Origin: Planktotalea sp.
GTDB taxonomy: Bacteria; Pseudomonadota; Alphaproteobacteria; Rhodobacterales; Rhodobacteraceae
Assembly: GCF_018607995.1 (NCBI RefSeq)
Contig: NZ_JABBAL010000034.1
Span: 50,367 to 114,366, forward strand
DNA length: 64,000 nucleotides
Direction of reading: 5' to 3'
Positions 45,023 to 53,712 of this stretch are shown here, one piece after another; the stretch's first letter is position 1; each line of letters opens with the position of its first letter. The notes below the pieces were generated by a model. The model made no database searches and had not been told where the DNA came from. It saw only the letters and a list, made by a program, of their open reading frames with translations. The position numbers were made by a program, and so were the translations under genes.

Positions 45023-46267
45023 TGCACTGTTTCGCCCTCTAGCTCGACAGTAAAGAACCACTCGTCCTCGATCTCTTTCGCGACTATTTCGTCGGGCACT
45101 ACCGTTGGCCTTGACAGAAACACGTTTGATCCGAAATGCAGATGCAAGCGCGCCAGTTTTTCCTGACGCTCGCTTGTGAGTTCTGCGAAGAACTTCGAGT
45201 AGTTCTCCGTGGCTTTCAACTCATCAATCTTAGCGAGGTAACAAGCGCCCGAATGCTCATGCACGGCCGCAATCTCTGAATCGCTCATCAACTTCGCCAG
45301 CTCTTCTTTCATCATAGGAAGGCGCAACATGATCGAAGTCTTTTCCTCATAATTGTTGTTCATGCGAAACCAATAATCGAGCCCCTGATCACGATCCACG
45401 TGGTTCACAAAAACCACGATCCCACTTGACCAGAAAGCTCTCGGCAGAGCGCACAGCGTAGTGATTGAGCTGCACCAGGTCATAGCCATAGGTTTCAATC
45501 GTCGAACGCCAGCCATTACTAAACATCTTGCGTGGCAAAGGGTTGCCAGAGCCATTGAACCAATTGATGTCTTCCCAAAGCTGCGGGTTCAGACCCTTGG
45601 GTCGATGCACGCCCAGCTTCTTAAACAGCCCGATATTCTGGAACAGCGTCTTAAAACCCCACGCCTGATGCGGCTTGCGCAAAAACTCGGGAGTGCAGCG
45701 CAGGAACTGTTCGGTGATCGGCCCGTCCACATAATCATGTACATCGCCATTGCCGAACAAACGCCATGTCATCGCGATCATATTGGCGTCCGACACAGCA
45801 GCGAAAAGCGCGTCCAAAATCCCATCGCCGGCCTTAATATTCACGTACTCATCCACGCCAATAAAGGTCGCCCACTTGGCGTTCTGAATGACGTTTTCTT
45901 CTTCCACCGATTGAAGCGCTGCGTACTGCGGCTTCAAATCCATTTCGCGAAACCGGTTCTCGCGCCATTAGCAGATGCCTTTACGTTCCAGCATTTGCAG
46001 CATCGTGTCGGTGCCATTAATACAATCGTTGGTGTAAACAATGATGTCGTCAAACCCGATCGCACGATGGTAAGCGATCCACTCCAAGATGAACGGACCC
46101 TCGTTCTTCATCGTAGTCACAATCGTGCAACGCCCCCTGCCTTTTAGCGCGCGATCCTGCTCAATCTCGGGCATCCACACTGGATTATGCTTCCAGAATT
46201 TCTTTGCCTGCTTCAACAACGACAGATGTTCAATCAGCGAGGTCATATGAGTGTTCTGCTTCTCCAA
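45019..46267 (-). pseudogene. Glycosyltransferase family 2/92-like, one nonsense codon and one frameshift
   Basis: Three segments form one ~415-residue protein. Segment one has CTIVTTMKNEGPFILEWIAY and IIVYTNDCINGTDTML, typical of glycosyltransferases with a DUF23/family 92-like fold. TAA at 45968-45970 interrupts it; the same frame continues WRENRFREMDLKPQYAALQS, WATFIGVDEYVNI and WGFKTLFQN. An A5 run on the plus strand (45409-45413) appears to carry one extra base. Removing it restores KWDRGFVNHVDRDQG and the C-terminus ending VELEGETVH. Two independent lesions favour a real pseudogene over a sequencing error. Confidence 0.85.
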
Positions 46268-46353
46268 TGACCATCTTTAGAAACTTTCAGAAATTTCTGG
46301 GCGCGTCCAGGAACCAAGGCGTGCAACGCTTCTGGATTAGATAGAAAATCGCT

Positions 46354-46682
46354 CTAGTCTGTTATTTGTTCCAGGTCATCGAGACTTACTTCGGTAAACC
46401 TCTTGCTCCAATCTTCGAAGGCCCTTTTAGGGATGATTTCCCGCACGGTTGTGACGATGTTTCCGTGACGATGGTCAACTGCGATTTTCTCGAATAGTTC
46501 ATCGATCTCAACTTTGCGACCTCGATAACCTGCGGAAAACTGCCATCAATATGTAATAGCATTCCGCTAATTTATAGATCAGCGTTTTTGATGAGTGATT
46601 TTCCTAGAAGCGTCAGTAGCTCATCATGGCCAAAAGGGGTCGTAGCGGCGCTGCTATAAATGATGCGGATGAGACGTGACAT
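46354..46682 (-). pseudogene. BLUF blue-light receptor domain protein, decayed
   Basis: From ATG 46682 the frame reads MSRLIRIIYSSAATTPFGHD and LLGKSLIKNADL, then a TAA, then ISGMLLHIDGSFPQVIEV. After a frameshift it continues VEIDELFEKIAVDHRHGNIV and RAFEDWSKRF, ending DDLEQITD with stop 46354-46356. The order Y-S-S, N-x-x-x-GISGML, DGSFxQVxE, and W-S-x-x-F is the FAD-binding BLUF fold, in which the tyrosine near the start and the Q in FPQ handle light signalling. Two lesions show it is no longer functional. Confidence 0.8.
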
Positions 46683-47062
46683 TGCATTCCTTTGTTGCGT
46701 TCGTAGAGCGAGCTGCAACACTCAAGTAATCAACTTCAGGCTATAGCTTTGAGTAAAAGTCACAAGTCAGTCGGCGTTCTCTGTGATCTATGTCATCTAG
46801 TTTTTAATTCAGAAGATCGTTCATATGAACCTGCGCCGACATCGACCTTATTGAACGGTTTTCTCTTTGGTTGGGCAACGCTTTCTGAGGTCATCGGATC
46901 CTTAAGTTCGCAACAAACTAGTGGGGCTGGGTGAAATCCAGTAGCTATGGCTGCGAAGTTGGCCCTGGAAGCTTGGACAACTATATGCCTATCAAGAACG
47001 TATGGCATTCAACGGAAATCGTGTAAGCCCAACACAAATTGTCGAACATCTGGAATAGAAAA
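46683..47062. other. Intergenic region upstream of kynU
   Basis: About 380 bp without a supported gene. It contains a perfect 12-bp palindrome, GTTCATATGAAC (46819-46830), similar to the arms of the IclR operator candidate at 31420-31436. The promoter of kynU should lie in its right part, but no clear -35/-10 pair could be picked. Confidence 0.4.
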
Positions 47063-48319
47063 ATGACTGCATCTGTAGGAAAAATTACCCGCGAGGACAC
47101 GATCAAAATGGATGGTGCTGATCCGATTGCCCATCTGCGTGAGCGTTTTGAATTGCCGGAAGGCGATATTTACCTCGACGGTAACTCCCTTGGTGCGCTG
47201 CCGCTGGGTGTGATGGAACGTCTTGAGGTCGCTGTGAAAAAGGAATGGGGCCAAGGGTTGATCCGCAGTTGGAACGATGCGGATTGGTATCCTGCCCCGC
47301 AACGCGCTGGCGCTGCGATTGCGCGTATTTTGGGCGCGGATGACGACGAAGTCATCGTGTGCGATTCCATTTCTGTGAACTTGTTCAAGCTGCTGGTTGG
47401 CGCTTTGCGTATACGCAGGGATCGCAAGATCATCGTCTCTGAAATCGGCAACTTCCCGACGGATGTCTACATCAACCAGGAGGTTGCGGACCTTATGGGT
47501 TGTGAGCTGCGCTGCGTCATGCCCGAAGACGTCGAAGCGGCGATTAACGCCGCTGGTGATAACCTCGCACTCGTCCAATTGACGCATGTTCACTACAAAA
47601 CTGGCAGCATTTACGACATGCAGGACATCACCAAACAAGCGCAGGATCTTGGCGGCTTGGTGATCTGGGATCTAGCGCATTCTGCTGGATGTCTGCCCGT
47701 ACAGCTAAACGGATGTAACGCCGATTTCGCGGTTGGTTGTGGGTACAAATATCTCAATGGCGGCCCTGGCGCGCCTGCGTTTGTCTTCGTCGCACGCCGC
47801 CATTTTGAAGCGATGGATCAGCCCCTTCGTGGTTGGCATGGCCACGCTGAACCTTTCGCGTTCACGCAAGAGTATAAACCGCATCCAACAATTGATCAGA
47901 TGTTAACGGGCACAGCCTCCCAGCTTGCCACACTTGCGCTAGAAACTGCGCTGAAAGTGTTTGAGGACGTCGACATGAACGTGTTGCGTCAAAAAAATAT
48001 GGCGCTGGGGGATTTGTTCATCGCCTTGGTCGAGCAAGAACTAGGCGGTATGAATTTTGAGCTTGCCAGCCCTAAAGAGGCTGAGCATCGCGGCTCTCAG
48101 GTCTCACTGACCCATGAAGAAGGATACGCGATCATGCAGTCTGTTATCGCACGTGGTATCGTAGGCGATTTCCGCGCGCCCGACATCCTACGCTTTGGCT
48201 TTGCAGCCCCCTATGTGCGGTACATTGATATCTGGGATTCAATAGCTCAACTGCGTGACGTAATGGAGACGCGTGAGTGGGATCAGCCCAAGTTCAAAGA
48301 ACGCCGCGCGGTGACCTAA
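47063..48319 (+). CDS. kynU: Kynureninase
   Basis: ATG 47063 gives 418 residues; a TTG at 47039 would add eight residues without family similarity. This PLP enzyme cleaves kynurenine to anthranilate and alanine. Landmarks are IYLDGNSLGALP, RSWNDADWYPAPQRAG, SISVNLFKLLVGAL, IGNFPTDVYI, WDLAHSAGCLPV, the PLP lysine in GCGYKYLNGGPGAPAF and LTGTASQLATLALE. It converges with the kynurenine formamidase gene, forming a two-step tryptophan catabolism module inside the paa region. No tryptophan dioxygenase is visible in the window. Confidence 0.96.
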   Translation: MTASVGKITREDTIKMDGADPIAHLRERFELPEGDIYLDGNSLGALPLGVMERLEVAVKKEWGQGLIRSWNDADWYPAPQRAGAAIARILGADDDEVIVCDSISVNLFKLLVGALRIRRDRKIIVSEIGNFPTDVYINQEVADLMGCELRCVMPEDVEAAINAAGDNLALVQLTHVHYKTGSIYDMQDITKQAQDLGGLVIWDLAHSAGCLPVQLNGCNADFAVGCGYKYLNGGPGAPAFVFVARRHFEAMDQPLRGWHGHAEPFAFTQEYKPHPTIDQMLTGTASQLATLALETALKVFEDVDMNVLRQKNMALGDLFIALVEQELGGMNFELASPKEAEHRGSQVSLTHEEGYAIMQSVIARGIVGDFRAPDILRFGFAAPYVRYIDIWDSIAQLRDVMETREWDQPKFKERRAVT

Positions 48320-48331
48320 AGATCTTGGGTT

Positions 48332-48478
48332 TTAGAATGTTTTCCAAGCGCCAAGCTCAGTCTCGTAACAGAACTCAAGATAGATTTCATCCGCGGCATC
48401 ATCGCGGCACATATCTATGTCGATTTTGTCATCTACTATGGTGGCGCGATTGTGCTGTATGCGAGACCGAGTGAACAT
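48332..48478 (-). CDS. Short ORF (48 codons) between kynU and formamidase, uncertain
   Basis: A minus-strand ORF from ATG 48478 to TAA 48332 ends in DEIYLEFCYETELGAWKTF, which looks like a structured C-terminus rather than random sequence. It has no good Shine-Dalgarno (GAGGTG lies too far upstream) and no recognised family. It may be the tail of a decayed gene. Confidence 0.25.
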   Translation of the reverse strand: MFTRSRIQHNRATIVDDKIDIDMCRDDAADEIYLEFCYETELGAWKTF

Positions 48479-48549
48479 GGCTTTTTACAAGCACGCACCT
48501 CGCTGCAGAAAAATGTGGCATAATGATGATTATGTAATTTGTTGCGCGG

Positions 48550-49365
48550 TTATGCCAGGAGCGCACGCGTGATTTCACTCTCTGGCAAGCACAGCCCGTC
48601 AAGCACCGTGAAATGATCGTACTGTGCGTCAACAGTGCTTTGAGTTTTGACGTCTAAGCCCGCCCAGATCTGCGCGATGAGTTGGGTTTGGCGGATGAAC
48701 TCGGGGCGCTCACCACCGCCCACCCAAGACCTATATGGAATCGTGCCCGCGGGACGGTGTAGGACAGGACTTTCGACATAGGCTTCTGCTTCATCAAGGC
48801 GCAATGTTTCGTTTAGCTTGGTGTGCAGCAAGGGGCGCAAATCATGCACGCCGCTGATCGAGAACACAGAGATCACACGCGCCAAAGTTGCCGCGCTCAG
48901 AGGACTATCATCGCACATCATACGCGTTGCGAGGTGGCCGCCGGCAGAATGGCCCGTGATACGAATTGGACCCTCCACATGCGTTGCAGCCTGAGTGACC
49001 GCACGTCCGATTTGCGCAGTGATTTCGTGGATACGAGCTTCTGGCGCGAGGGTATAACTGGGCATGCACACGGCCCATCCATTGTCGCGCGCGCCTTCTG
49101 CAAGATGGCTCCAGTAGGCTTTATCAAGGCGCATCCAATAACCGCCATGCACAAAGATCACCAACCCTTTCGGCGTCTCGTCAGGCCAAATTAGATCGAA
49201 CCGTTCTCTTGGGTGATCGCCGTAGGGAATGTCGTGCTCAATCTTAACACCGCTTGTGTGATAGGCAGCGGCGCTATCCGTCCATATCTGTGGCAGGCTT
49301 ACGGAGCCTGGAATATAGGCCATGTTTGCGAACGCATCGTCCCAATCGTGGATCGGCTTTAGCAT
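48550..49365 (-). CDS. Alpha/beta hydrolase, kynurenine formamidase-like
   Basis: Start 49365 has GCAGGAGAG upstream and gives 271 residues. The esterase-type alpha/beta hydrolase has the oxyanion loop FVHGGYWMRLDKAYW, nucleophile elbow ITGHSAGGHLATRM and a C-terminal catalytic His in YDHFTVLDGL. This is the pattern of the HGG(Y/F)W family of arylformamidases. It would hydrolyse N-formylkynurenine to kynurenine, the substrate of the neighbouring kynureninase. It is not the metal-dependent KynB type. Confidence 0.85.
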   Translation of the reverse strand: MLKPIHDWDDAFANMAYIPGSVSLPQIWTDSAAAYHTSGVKIEHDIPYGDHPRERFDLIWPDETPKGLVIFVHGGYWMRLDKAYWSHLAEGARDNGWAVCMPSYTLAPEARIHEITAQIGRAVTQAATHVEGPIRITGHSAGGHLATRMMCDDSPLSAATLARVISVFSISGVHDLRPLLHTKLNETLRLDEAEAYVESPVLHRPAGTIPYRSWVGGGERPEFIRQTQLIAQIWAGLDVKTQSTVDAQYDHFTVLDGLCLPESEITRALLA

Positions 49366-49548
49366 GTCACTCTCCTGCATTTGGGGCCCCGATATGGCCC
49401 TATTCTAAACGGGTTGTTGGGATTTGCCATTAGACTTTTCCATAAAACGTTACGAATTTTCCAAAAAATGGCAATTTTTGTAACTTATGCTTGCGCGACT
49501 CTCCCGAATGCCGATATCCTAAAGGTCAAGACTAGGGAGATCGTCTTC

Positions 49549-50751
49549 ATGGAAGCCTTTATTTGCGATGGCGTGCGCACACCGATTGGGCGGTATGGCG
49601 GTGCTCTGTCGTCTATTCGCACTGATGATCTTGCCGCTTTGCCAATTGCGGCTTTGATGGCGCGCAACACGGGTGTTGATTGGTCAAAGGTGGATGAGGT
49701 CATTTATGGCTCTGCCAATCAGGCGGGCGAAGACAATCGCAATGTTGCGCGTATGGCGGCGTTGCTTGCGGGTTTGCCGATTGATGTGCCTGGAACGACG
49801 ATCAACCGGCTCTGCGCGTCTGGAATGGATGCTGTCGGTTTCGCTGCGCGGGGGATCAAGGCCGGTGACTACGATTTAACCATAGCCGGCGGTGTTGAGA
49901 GCATGAGCCGCGCCCCCTTTGTGATGCCCAAAGCAACAGCCGCATTCACACGCGCAAATGAGGTGTTTGATACGACAATCGGCTGGCGCTTCATCAATCG
50001 CAAAATGAAAGAGGCGTATGGTGTCGATTCCATGCCCGAAACCGCTGACAATGTTGCGGCGGACTATGGGATCAATCGTGCTGATCAAGACGCGTTTGCG
50101 CAACGCTCCCAAGAAAAATTTGTGGCAGCACATGAAGCGAATCTATTTGCGGACGAGATTGTTCCAGTGCATGTCCCCCAGCGCAAAGGCGATCCGATTC
50201 TCTTTGACACAGACGAACATCCCCGTGCTGGCACAACGGCTGAAAAACTAGCGAAGCTGCGCGGGATCAATGGCCCTGACATGACGGTCACTGCTGGTAA
50301 CGCGAGCGGTGTAAATGATGGGGCGGCGGCGCTTCTCATAGGTTCTGATAAGGCGCTTTATAAGAATTCACTGTCGCCGATGGTGCGGATTGTCGGCATG
50401 TCCTCTGCGGGTGTTGCGCCGCGCATCATGGGCATTGGTCCGATTCCGGCCACTCAGAAAGTGCTCGCACGGGTAGGGCTAAGTATGAATCAGATGGATG
50501 TGATCGAATTGAACGAAGCTTTCGCCAGCCAAGGTCTTGCGACGCTGCGTTCTCTTGGTGTTGCGGATGATGATCCGCGCGTGAACCCGCAAGGCGGCGC
50601 GATTGCGCTCGGTCACCCGCTGGGCATGTCCGGCGCGCGTTTGGTTCTGACGGCGGCGCATCAATTGAAACGCACAGGTGGTCGGTATGCGCTGTGCACG
50701 ATGTGTGTTGGCGTTGGCCAAGGCGCGGCGATAATTCTGGAAAGGGTATAA
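49549..50751 (+). CDS. paaJ: 3-oxoadipyl-CoA thiolase
   Basis: ATG 49549 ([20 protein letters not shown]) follows AGGGAG and gives 400 residues. The thiolase has the nucleophile Cys in [23 protein letters not shown], the catalytic His in [20 protein letters not shown] and the second Cys in [12 protein letters not shown]. It performs the last step, splitting 3-oxoadipyl-CoA into succinyl-CoA and acetyl-CoA. PcaF of the beta-ketoadipate pathway is nearly identical in function. It precedes paaA by 4 bp, so PaaJ is the assignment. Confidence 0.93.
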   Translation: MEAFICDGVRTPIGRYGGALSSIRTDDLAALPIAALMARNTGVDWSKVDEVIYGSANQAGEDNRNVARMAALLAGLPIDVPGTTINRLCASGMDAVGFAARGIKAGDYDLTIAGGVESMSRAPFVMPKATAAFTRANEVFDTTIGWRFINRKMKEAYGVDSMPETADNVAADYGINRADQDAFAQRSQEKFVAAHEANLFADEIVPVHVPQRKGDPILFDTDEHPRAGTTAEKLAKLRGINGPDMTVTAGNASGVNDGAAALLIGSDKALYKNSLSPMVRIVGMSSAGVAPRIMGIGPIPATQKVLARVGLSMNQMDVIELNEAFASQGLATLRSLGVADDDPRVNPQGGAIALGHPLGMSGARLVLTAAHQLKRTGGRYALCTMCVGVGQGAAIILERV

Positions 50752-50755
50752 TAAA

Positions 50756-51733
50756 ATGTACGCACAGATGATTAAATCCGAAGCGACGCAGGACGATCCT
50801 GAACGGCTCGCCGCCTTTCAAGCGCGCATTGATGCGGGTGAAAAGATTGAGCCGAAAGATTGGATGCCAGAGGGCTACCGCAAAACGTTGATCCGCCAAA
50901 TTGGTCAGCACGCGCATTCTGAAATTGTTGGTCAATTGCCCGAAGGCAACTGGATCACACGCGCACCGACGCTGGAACGCAAAGCCATTCTGCTCGCAAA
51001 AGTGCAGGACGAGGCGGGCCATGGTCTCTATCTTTATTGCGCTGCTGAAACGCTAGGCGTGACCCGCGATGAGCTGACGGAAATGTTGCTCGATGGGCGG
51101 ATGAAATATTCCTCTATTTTCAATTATCCGACCCTGACATGGGCGGATATGGGCGCTGTTGGCTGGCTTGTGGATGGTGCTGCGATCATGAATCAGGTGC
51201 CTTTGCAGCGCACTTCTTATGGTCCTTATTCCCGCTCGATGATCCGCATTTGTAAGGAAGAGAGTTTTCATCAGCGTCAAGGTTACGACATCATGATGAA
51301 GATGGCGAAGGGCACGGACGCGCAGAAACGCATGGCTCAGGACGCTCTGAACCGTATGTGGTTCCCGTCTTTGATGATGTTCGGTCCCTCTGACGCTGAA
51401 AGCGTGCATTCCGAACAAAGCATGTCGTGGAAAATTAAGATGAACGGCAATGATGAGCTGCGTCAGAAGTTTGTAGATCAGACTGTGCCGCAAGCGGAAT
51501 ACCTTGGTCTGACCGTGCCTGATCCTGACTTGAAATGGAACGACGAGAAGGGCGGTTATGATTTCACCGGCCCCAATTGGGACGAGTTTTTCGATGTGCT
51601 GCGCGGCAACGGCCCGTGCAACAAAGAACGCCTCGCTGCGCGTAATAAAGCGTGGAACGATGGGGCATGGGTACGTGACGGCTTGATGGCTCATGCTGAG
51701 AAAAAGCGCGCCGCGAGAATGGCTGCTGAATAG
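50756..51733 (+). CDS. paaA: 1,2-phenylacetyl-CoA epoxidase catalytic subunit PaaA
   Basis: This 325-residue diiron oxygenase subunit has iron-ligand regions [20 protein letters not shown] and [20 protein letters not shown], plus [20 protein letters not shown] and [20 protein letters not shown]. It epoxidises the ring of phenylacetyl-CoA with PaaB, PaaC and electrons from PaaE. The gene is followed with zero spacing by a DUF3291 gene rather than paaB, an unusual insertion. Confidence 0.97.
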   Translation: MYAQMIKSEATQDDPERLAAFQARIDAGEKIEPKDWMPEGYRKTLIRQIGQHAHSEIVGQLPEGNWITRAPTLERKAILLAKVQDEAGHGLYLYCAAETLGVTRDELTEMLLDGRMKYSSIFNYPTLTWADMGAVGWLVDGAAIMNQVPLQRTSYGPYSRSMIRICKEESFHQRQGYDIMMKMAKGTDAQKRMAQDALNRMWFPSLMMFGPSDAESVHSEQSMSWKIKMNGNDELRQKFVDQTVPQAEYLGLTVPDPDLKWNDEKGGYDFTGPNWDEFFDVLRGNGPCNKERLAARNKAWNDGAWVRDGLMAHAEKKRAARMAAE

Positions 51734-52114
51734 ATGAAGTTGGCTGAACTCAATGTAGGATACGCGCTGTACCCGCTAGATGATCCGCGCATGGCGGGTT
51801 TCATGGATAATCTTGATAAAATAAATGCGCTTGCGGAACGCTCGCATGGTTACGTGTGGCGGACGAAATCTGACAGCGGCAATGCGACGGATCTGGATGT
51901 GCCGGGTGATGAGCAGATGATCGCGAACATGTCAGTTTGGGAGGATGTCACGTCGCTCGGGAATTACGTGTTCAACACGATCCATGCCAAGTTCTACGAA
52001 AAACGCCCCGCGTGGTTTGAGAACATGACGCGGCATCATTTTGTGATGTGGTGGGTTGAGGATGATCACATCCCAACACTGGACGGGGCCGTGGAGCGCC
52101 TTGCGCATTTATAA
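51734..52114 (+). CDS. DUF3291 protein inserted in the paa operon
   Basis: This 126-residue protein starts directly after the paaA stop. It has MKLAELNVGYALYPLDDPRM, SHGYVWRTKSDSGNATDL and MSVWEDVTSLGNYVFNTIHA, followed by WFENMTRHHFVMWWVEDDHI. This is the DUF3291 pattern, an antibiotic-biosynthesis-monooxygenase-like (ABM, ferredoxin-like) fold. Its role is unknown. The operon position between the catalytic subunit gene and paaB suggests a function tied to the epoxidase, such as handling a reactive product or cofactor damage. Eighty-eight bases separate it from paaB. Confidence 0.8.
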   Translation: MKLAELNVGYALYPLDDPRMAGFMDNLDKINALAERSHGYVWRTKSDSGNATDLDVPGDEQMIANMSVWEDVTSLGNYVFNTIHAKFYEKRPAWFENMTRHHFVMWWVEDDHIPTLDGAVERLAHL

Positions 52115-52202
52115 AAACACGGCTCATCCAATTATGCCTTTGGTTGGGATGCGGTCGATCAATCTGCATGGCCCAGATGCGAAATAGCAGCGGAGAAGTG
52201 TG

Positions 52203-52487
52203 ATGAAAAACGAATGGCCCCTTTGGGAAGTGTTTATCCGTGGACAACACGGGATGAGCCATCGACACGTTGGCAGCCTACATGCCGCTGACGAAGAAAG
52301 TGCGATCAAGAACGCGCGCGACGTCTATACGCGGCGCAATGAAGGTGTGAGCATTTGGGTCGTGGCAGCGCGCCACATCGCAGCCTCGTCACCCTCAGAA
52401 AAAGGTCCGCTTTACGAGCCTTCTGAGAGTAAAGTCTACCGGCACCCAACCTTCTTTGATATCCCTGACGAAGTGGGCGCAATGTAA
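52203..52487 (+). CDS. paaB: 1,2-phenylacetyl-CoA epoxidase subunit PaaB
   Basis: ATG 52203 is chosen over GTG 52200 because GGAGAA ends 5 bases before the ATG. The 94-residue protein has the PaaB core WPLWEVFIRGQHGMSHRHVG and MSHRHVGSLHAADEESAI, and YTRRNEGVSIWVV. PaaB bridges PaaAC heterodimers. Stop and paaC start overlap (TAATG). Confidence 0.95.
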   Translation: MKNEWPLWEVFIRGQHGMSHRHVGSLHAADEESAIKNARDVYTRRNEGVSIWVVAARHIAASSPSEKGPLYEPSESKVYRHPTFFDIPDEVGAM

Positions 52488-53239
52488 TGTCTGCTTATTT
52501 TGAGTTCCTGCTGCGCATGGGCGACAACACGTTGATCCTTGGACATCGTGTCTCTGAATGGTGCGGTCATACACCGGTGATCGAGGAAGATATCGCGCTT
52601 GCGAACACTGCGCTGGACTTGATTGGGCAGACGCAAATGTGGCTTGGCCTTGCGGCGGAGGTTGAGGGTAAAGGACGCACAGCCGATGATCTGGCGATGC
52701 TGCGCGACGCTTGGGACTTTCGCAATGTGTTGATGGTCGAGAAACCCAATGGCGATTTCGGTCAAACGCTGATGCGTCAGTTTCTGTTTGATGCGTTTCA
52801 TTTGGAAATGCTCAAAGGCTTGACGACTTCGTCTGAACCGCGCGTTGCGGAGATTGCTGCGAAGGCTGTCAAAGAGGTGCTGTATCATGTGGAACGCTCT
52901 GGCGACACTGTGATTGGGCTGGGAGATGGCACGGCGGAAAGCCACGAGCGCATGCAAGATGCGCTCAATTTGATGTGGCCCTATGTCGGTGAAATGTTCG
53001 CGTCTGATGATGTTGATACAGAGATGCTGAGCACAGGAATTGCGCCTGACTTAAACCAGCTTCGGATCGCATTTGACGCACATGTCGGCGCTGTTATGGC
53101 GGACGCGACGCTGACTATTCCCGACAGCACTTTCGCGCATAAAGGCGGCAAAAGCGGCTTTCAGCACACAGAACATTTGGGCCATATCCTAACGCAAATG
53201 CAGTGGTTGCAACGCGCCTATCCTGGGGCAAGCTGGTAG
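52487..53239 (+). CDS. paaC: 1,2-phenylacetyl-CoA epoxidase structural subunit PaaC
   Basis: This 250-residue ferritin-like protein resembles PaaA in fold but lacks a full set of iron ligands in the family. Features are LGHRVSEWCGHTPVIEEDIA, MRQFLFDAFHLEMLKGL and EVLYHVERSGDTVIGLGDGT. It forms the stable PaaAC core. Overlaps paaB by 1 bp; paaD follows after 1 bp. Confidence 0.95.
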   Translation: MSAYFEFLLRMGDNTLILGHRVSEWCGHTPVIEEDIALANTALDLIGQTQMWLGLAAEVEGKGRTADDLAMLRDAWDFRNVLMVEKPNGDFGQTLMRQFLFDAFHLEMLKGLTTSSEPRVAEIAAKAVKEVLYHVERSGDTVIGLGDGTAESHERMQDALNLMWPYVGEMFASDDVDTEMLSTGIAPDLNQLRIAFDAHVGAVMADATLTIPDSTFAHKGGKSGFQHTEHLGHILTQMQWLQRAYPGASW

Positions 53240-53240
53240 T

Positions 53241-53699
53241 ATGAAACCAGGGATCGCGCAGATTTGGGACTGGTTGGACCAAGTGCCGGACCCTGAGATC
53301 CCTGCGATATCTGTGGTTGATCTTGGTATTGTGCGCGGTGTTGCGTGGGACGGCGACACGCTTGAGGTCGCCGTGACGCCGACCTATTCGGGTTGCCCTG
53401 CGACCTCAGTGATCTCAATGGATATCGAAACAGCGATGATCGATCGTGGGATTGAAAAGACACGGATCAAGACGCAAATCTCGCCGCCTTGGACCACGGA
53501 TTGGCTGTCTGACAAAGGTCGCGCCAAGCTGGAAGACTACGGTATAGCACCGCCCCGCGCTGCCGGTGGACCTGCGCGCTGCCCGCGTTGCAAATCCGAA
53601 AATCTAGACCGAATTTCGCAGTTCGGTTCTACCCCTTGCAAGGCGCAATGGCGCTGTTTGGACTGCCTTGAGCCGTTCGATTATTTCAAATGTATCTGA
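53241..53699 (+). CDS. paaD: Epoxidase assembly factor PaaD (MIP18/DUF59 family)
   Basis: This 152-residue protein has a DUF59 domain (VPDPEIPAISVVDLGIVRGV, YSGCPATSVISMDIE) and a C-terminal zinc ribbon-like part with CPRCKSE and CLDC. PaaD is proposed to help assemble the metal centre of the epoxidase complex. It ends 13 bp before paaE. Confidence 0.94.
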   Translation: MKPGIAQIWDWLDQVPDPEIPAISVVDLGIVRGVAWDGDTLEVAVTPTYSGCPATSVISMDIETAMIDRGIEKTRIKTQISPPWTTDWLSDKGRAKLEDYGIAPPRAAGGPARCPRCKSENLDRISQFGSTPCKAQWRCLDCLEPFDYFKCI

Positions 53700-53712
53700 A
53701 GGGAGCTTAAGA

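Noticed and set aside
46749..47008. Small ORFs on both strands in the kynU upstream region
   Set aside because: They overlap each other, lack ribosome-binding sites and resemble no known protein.
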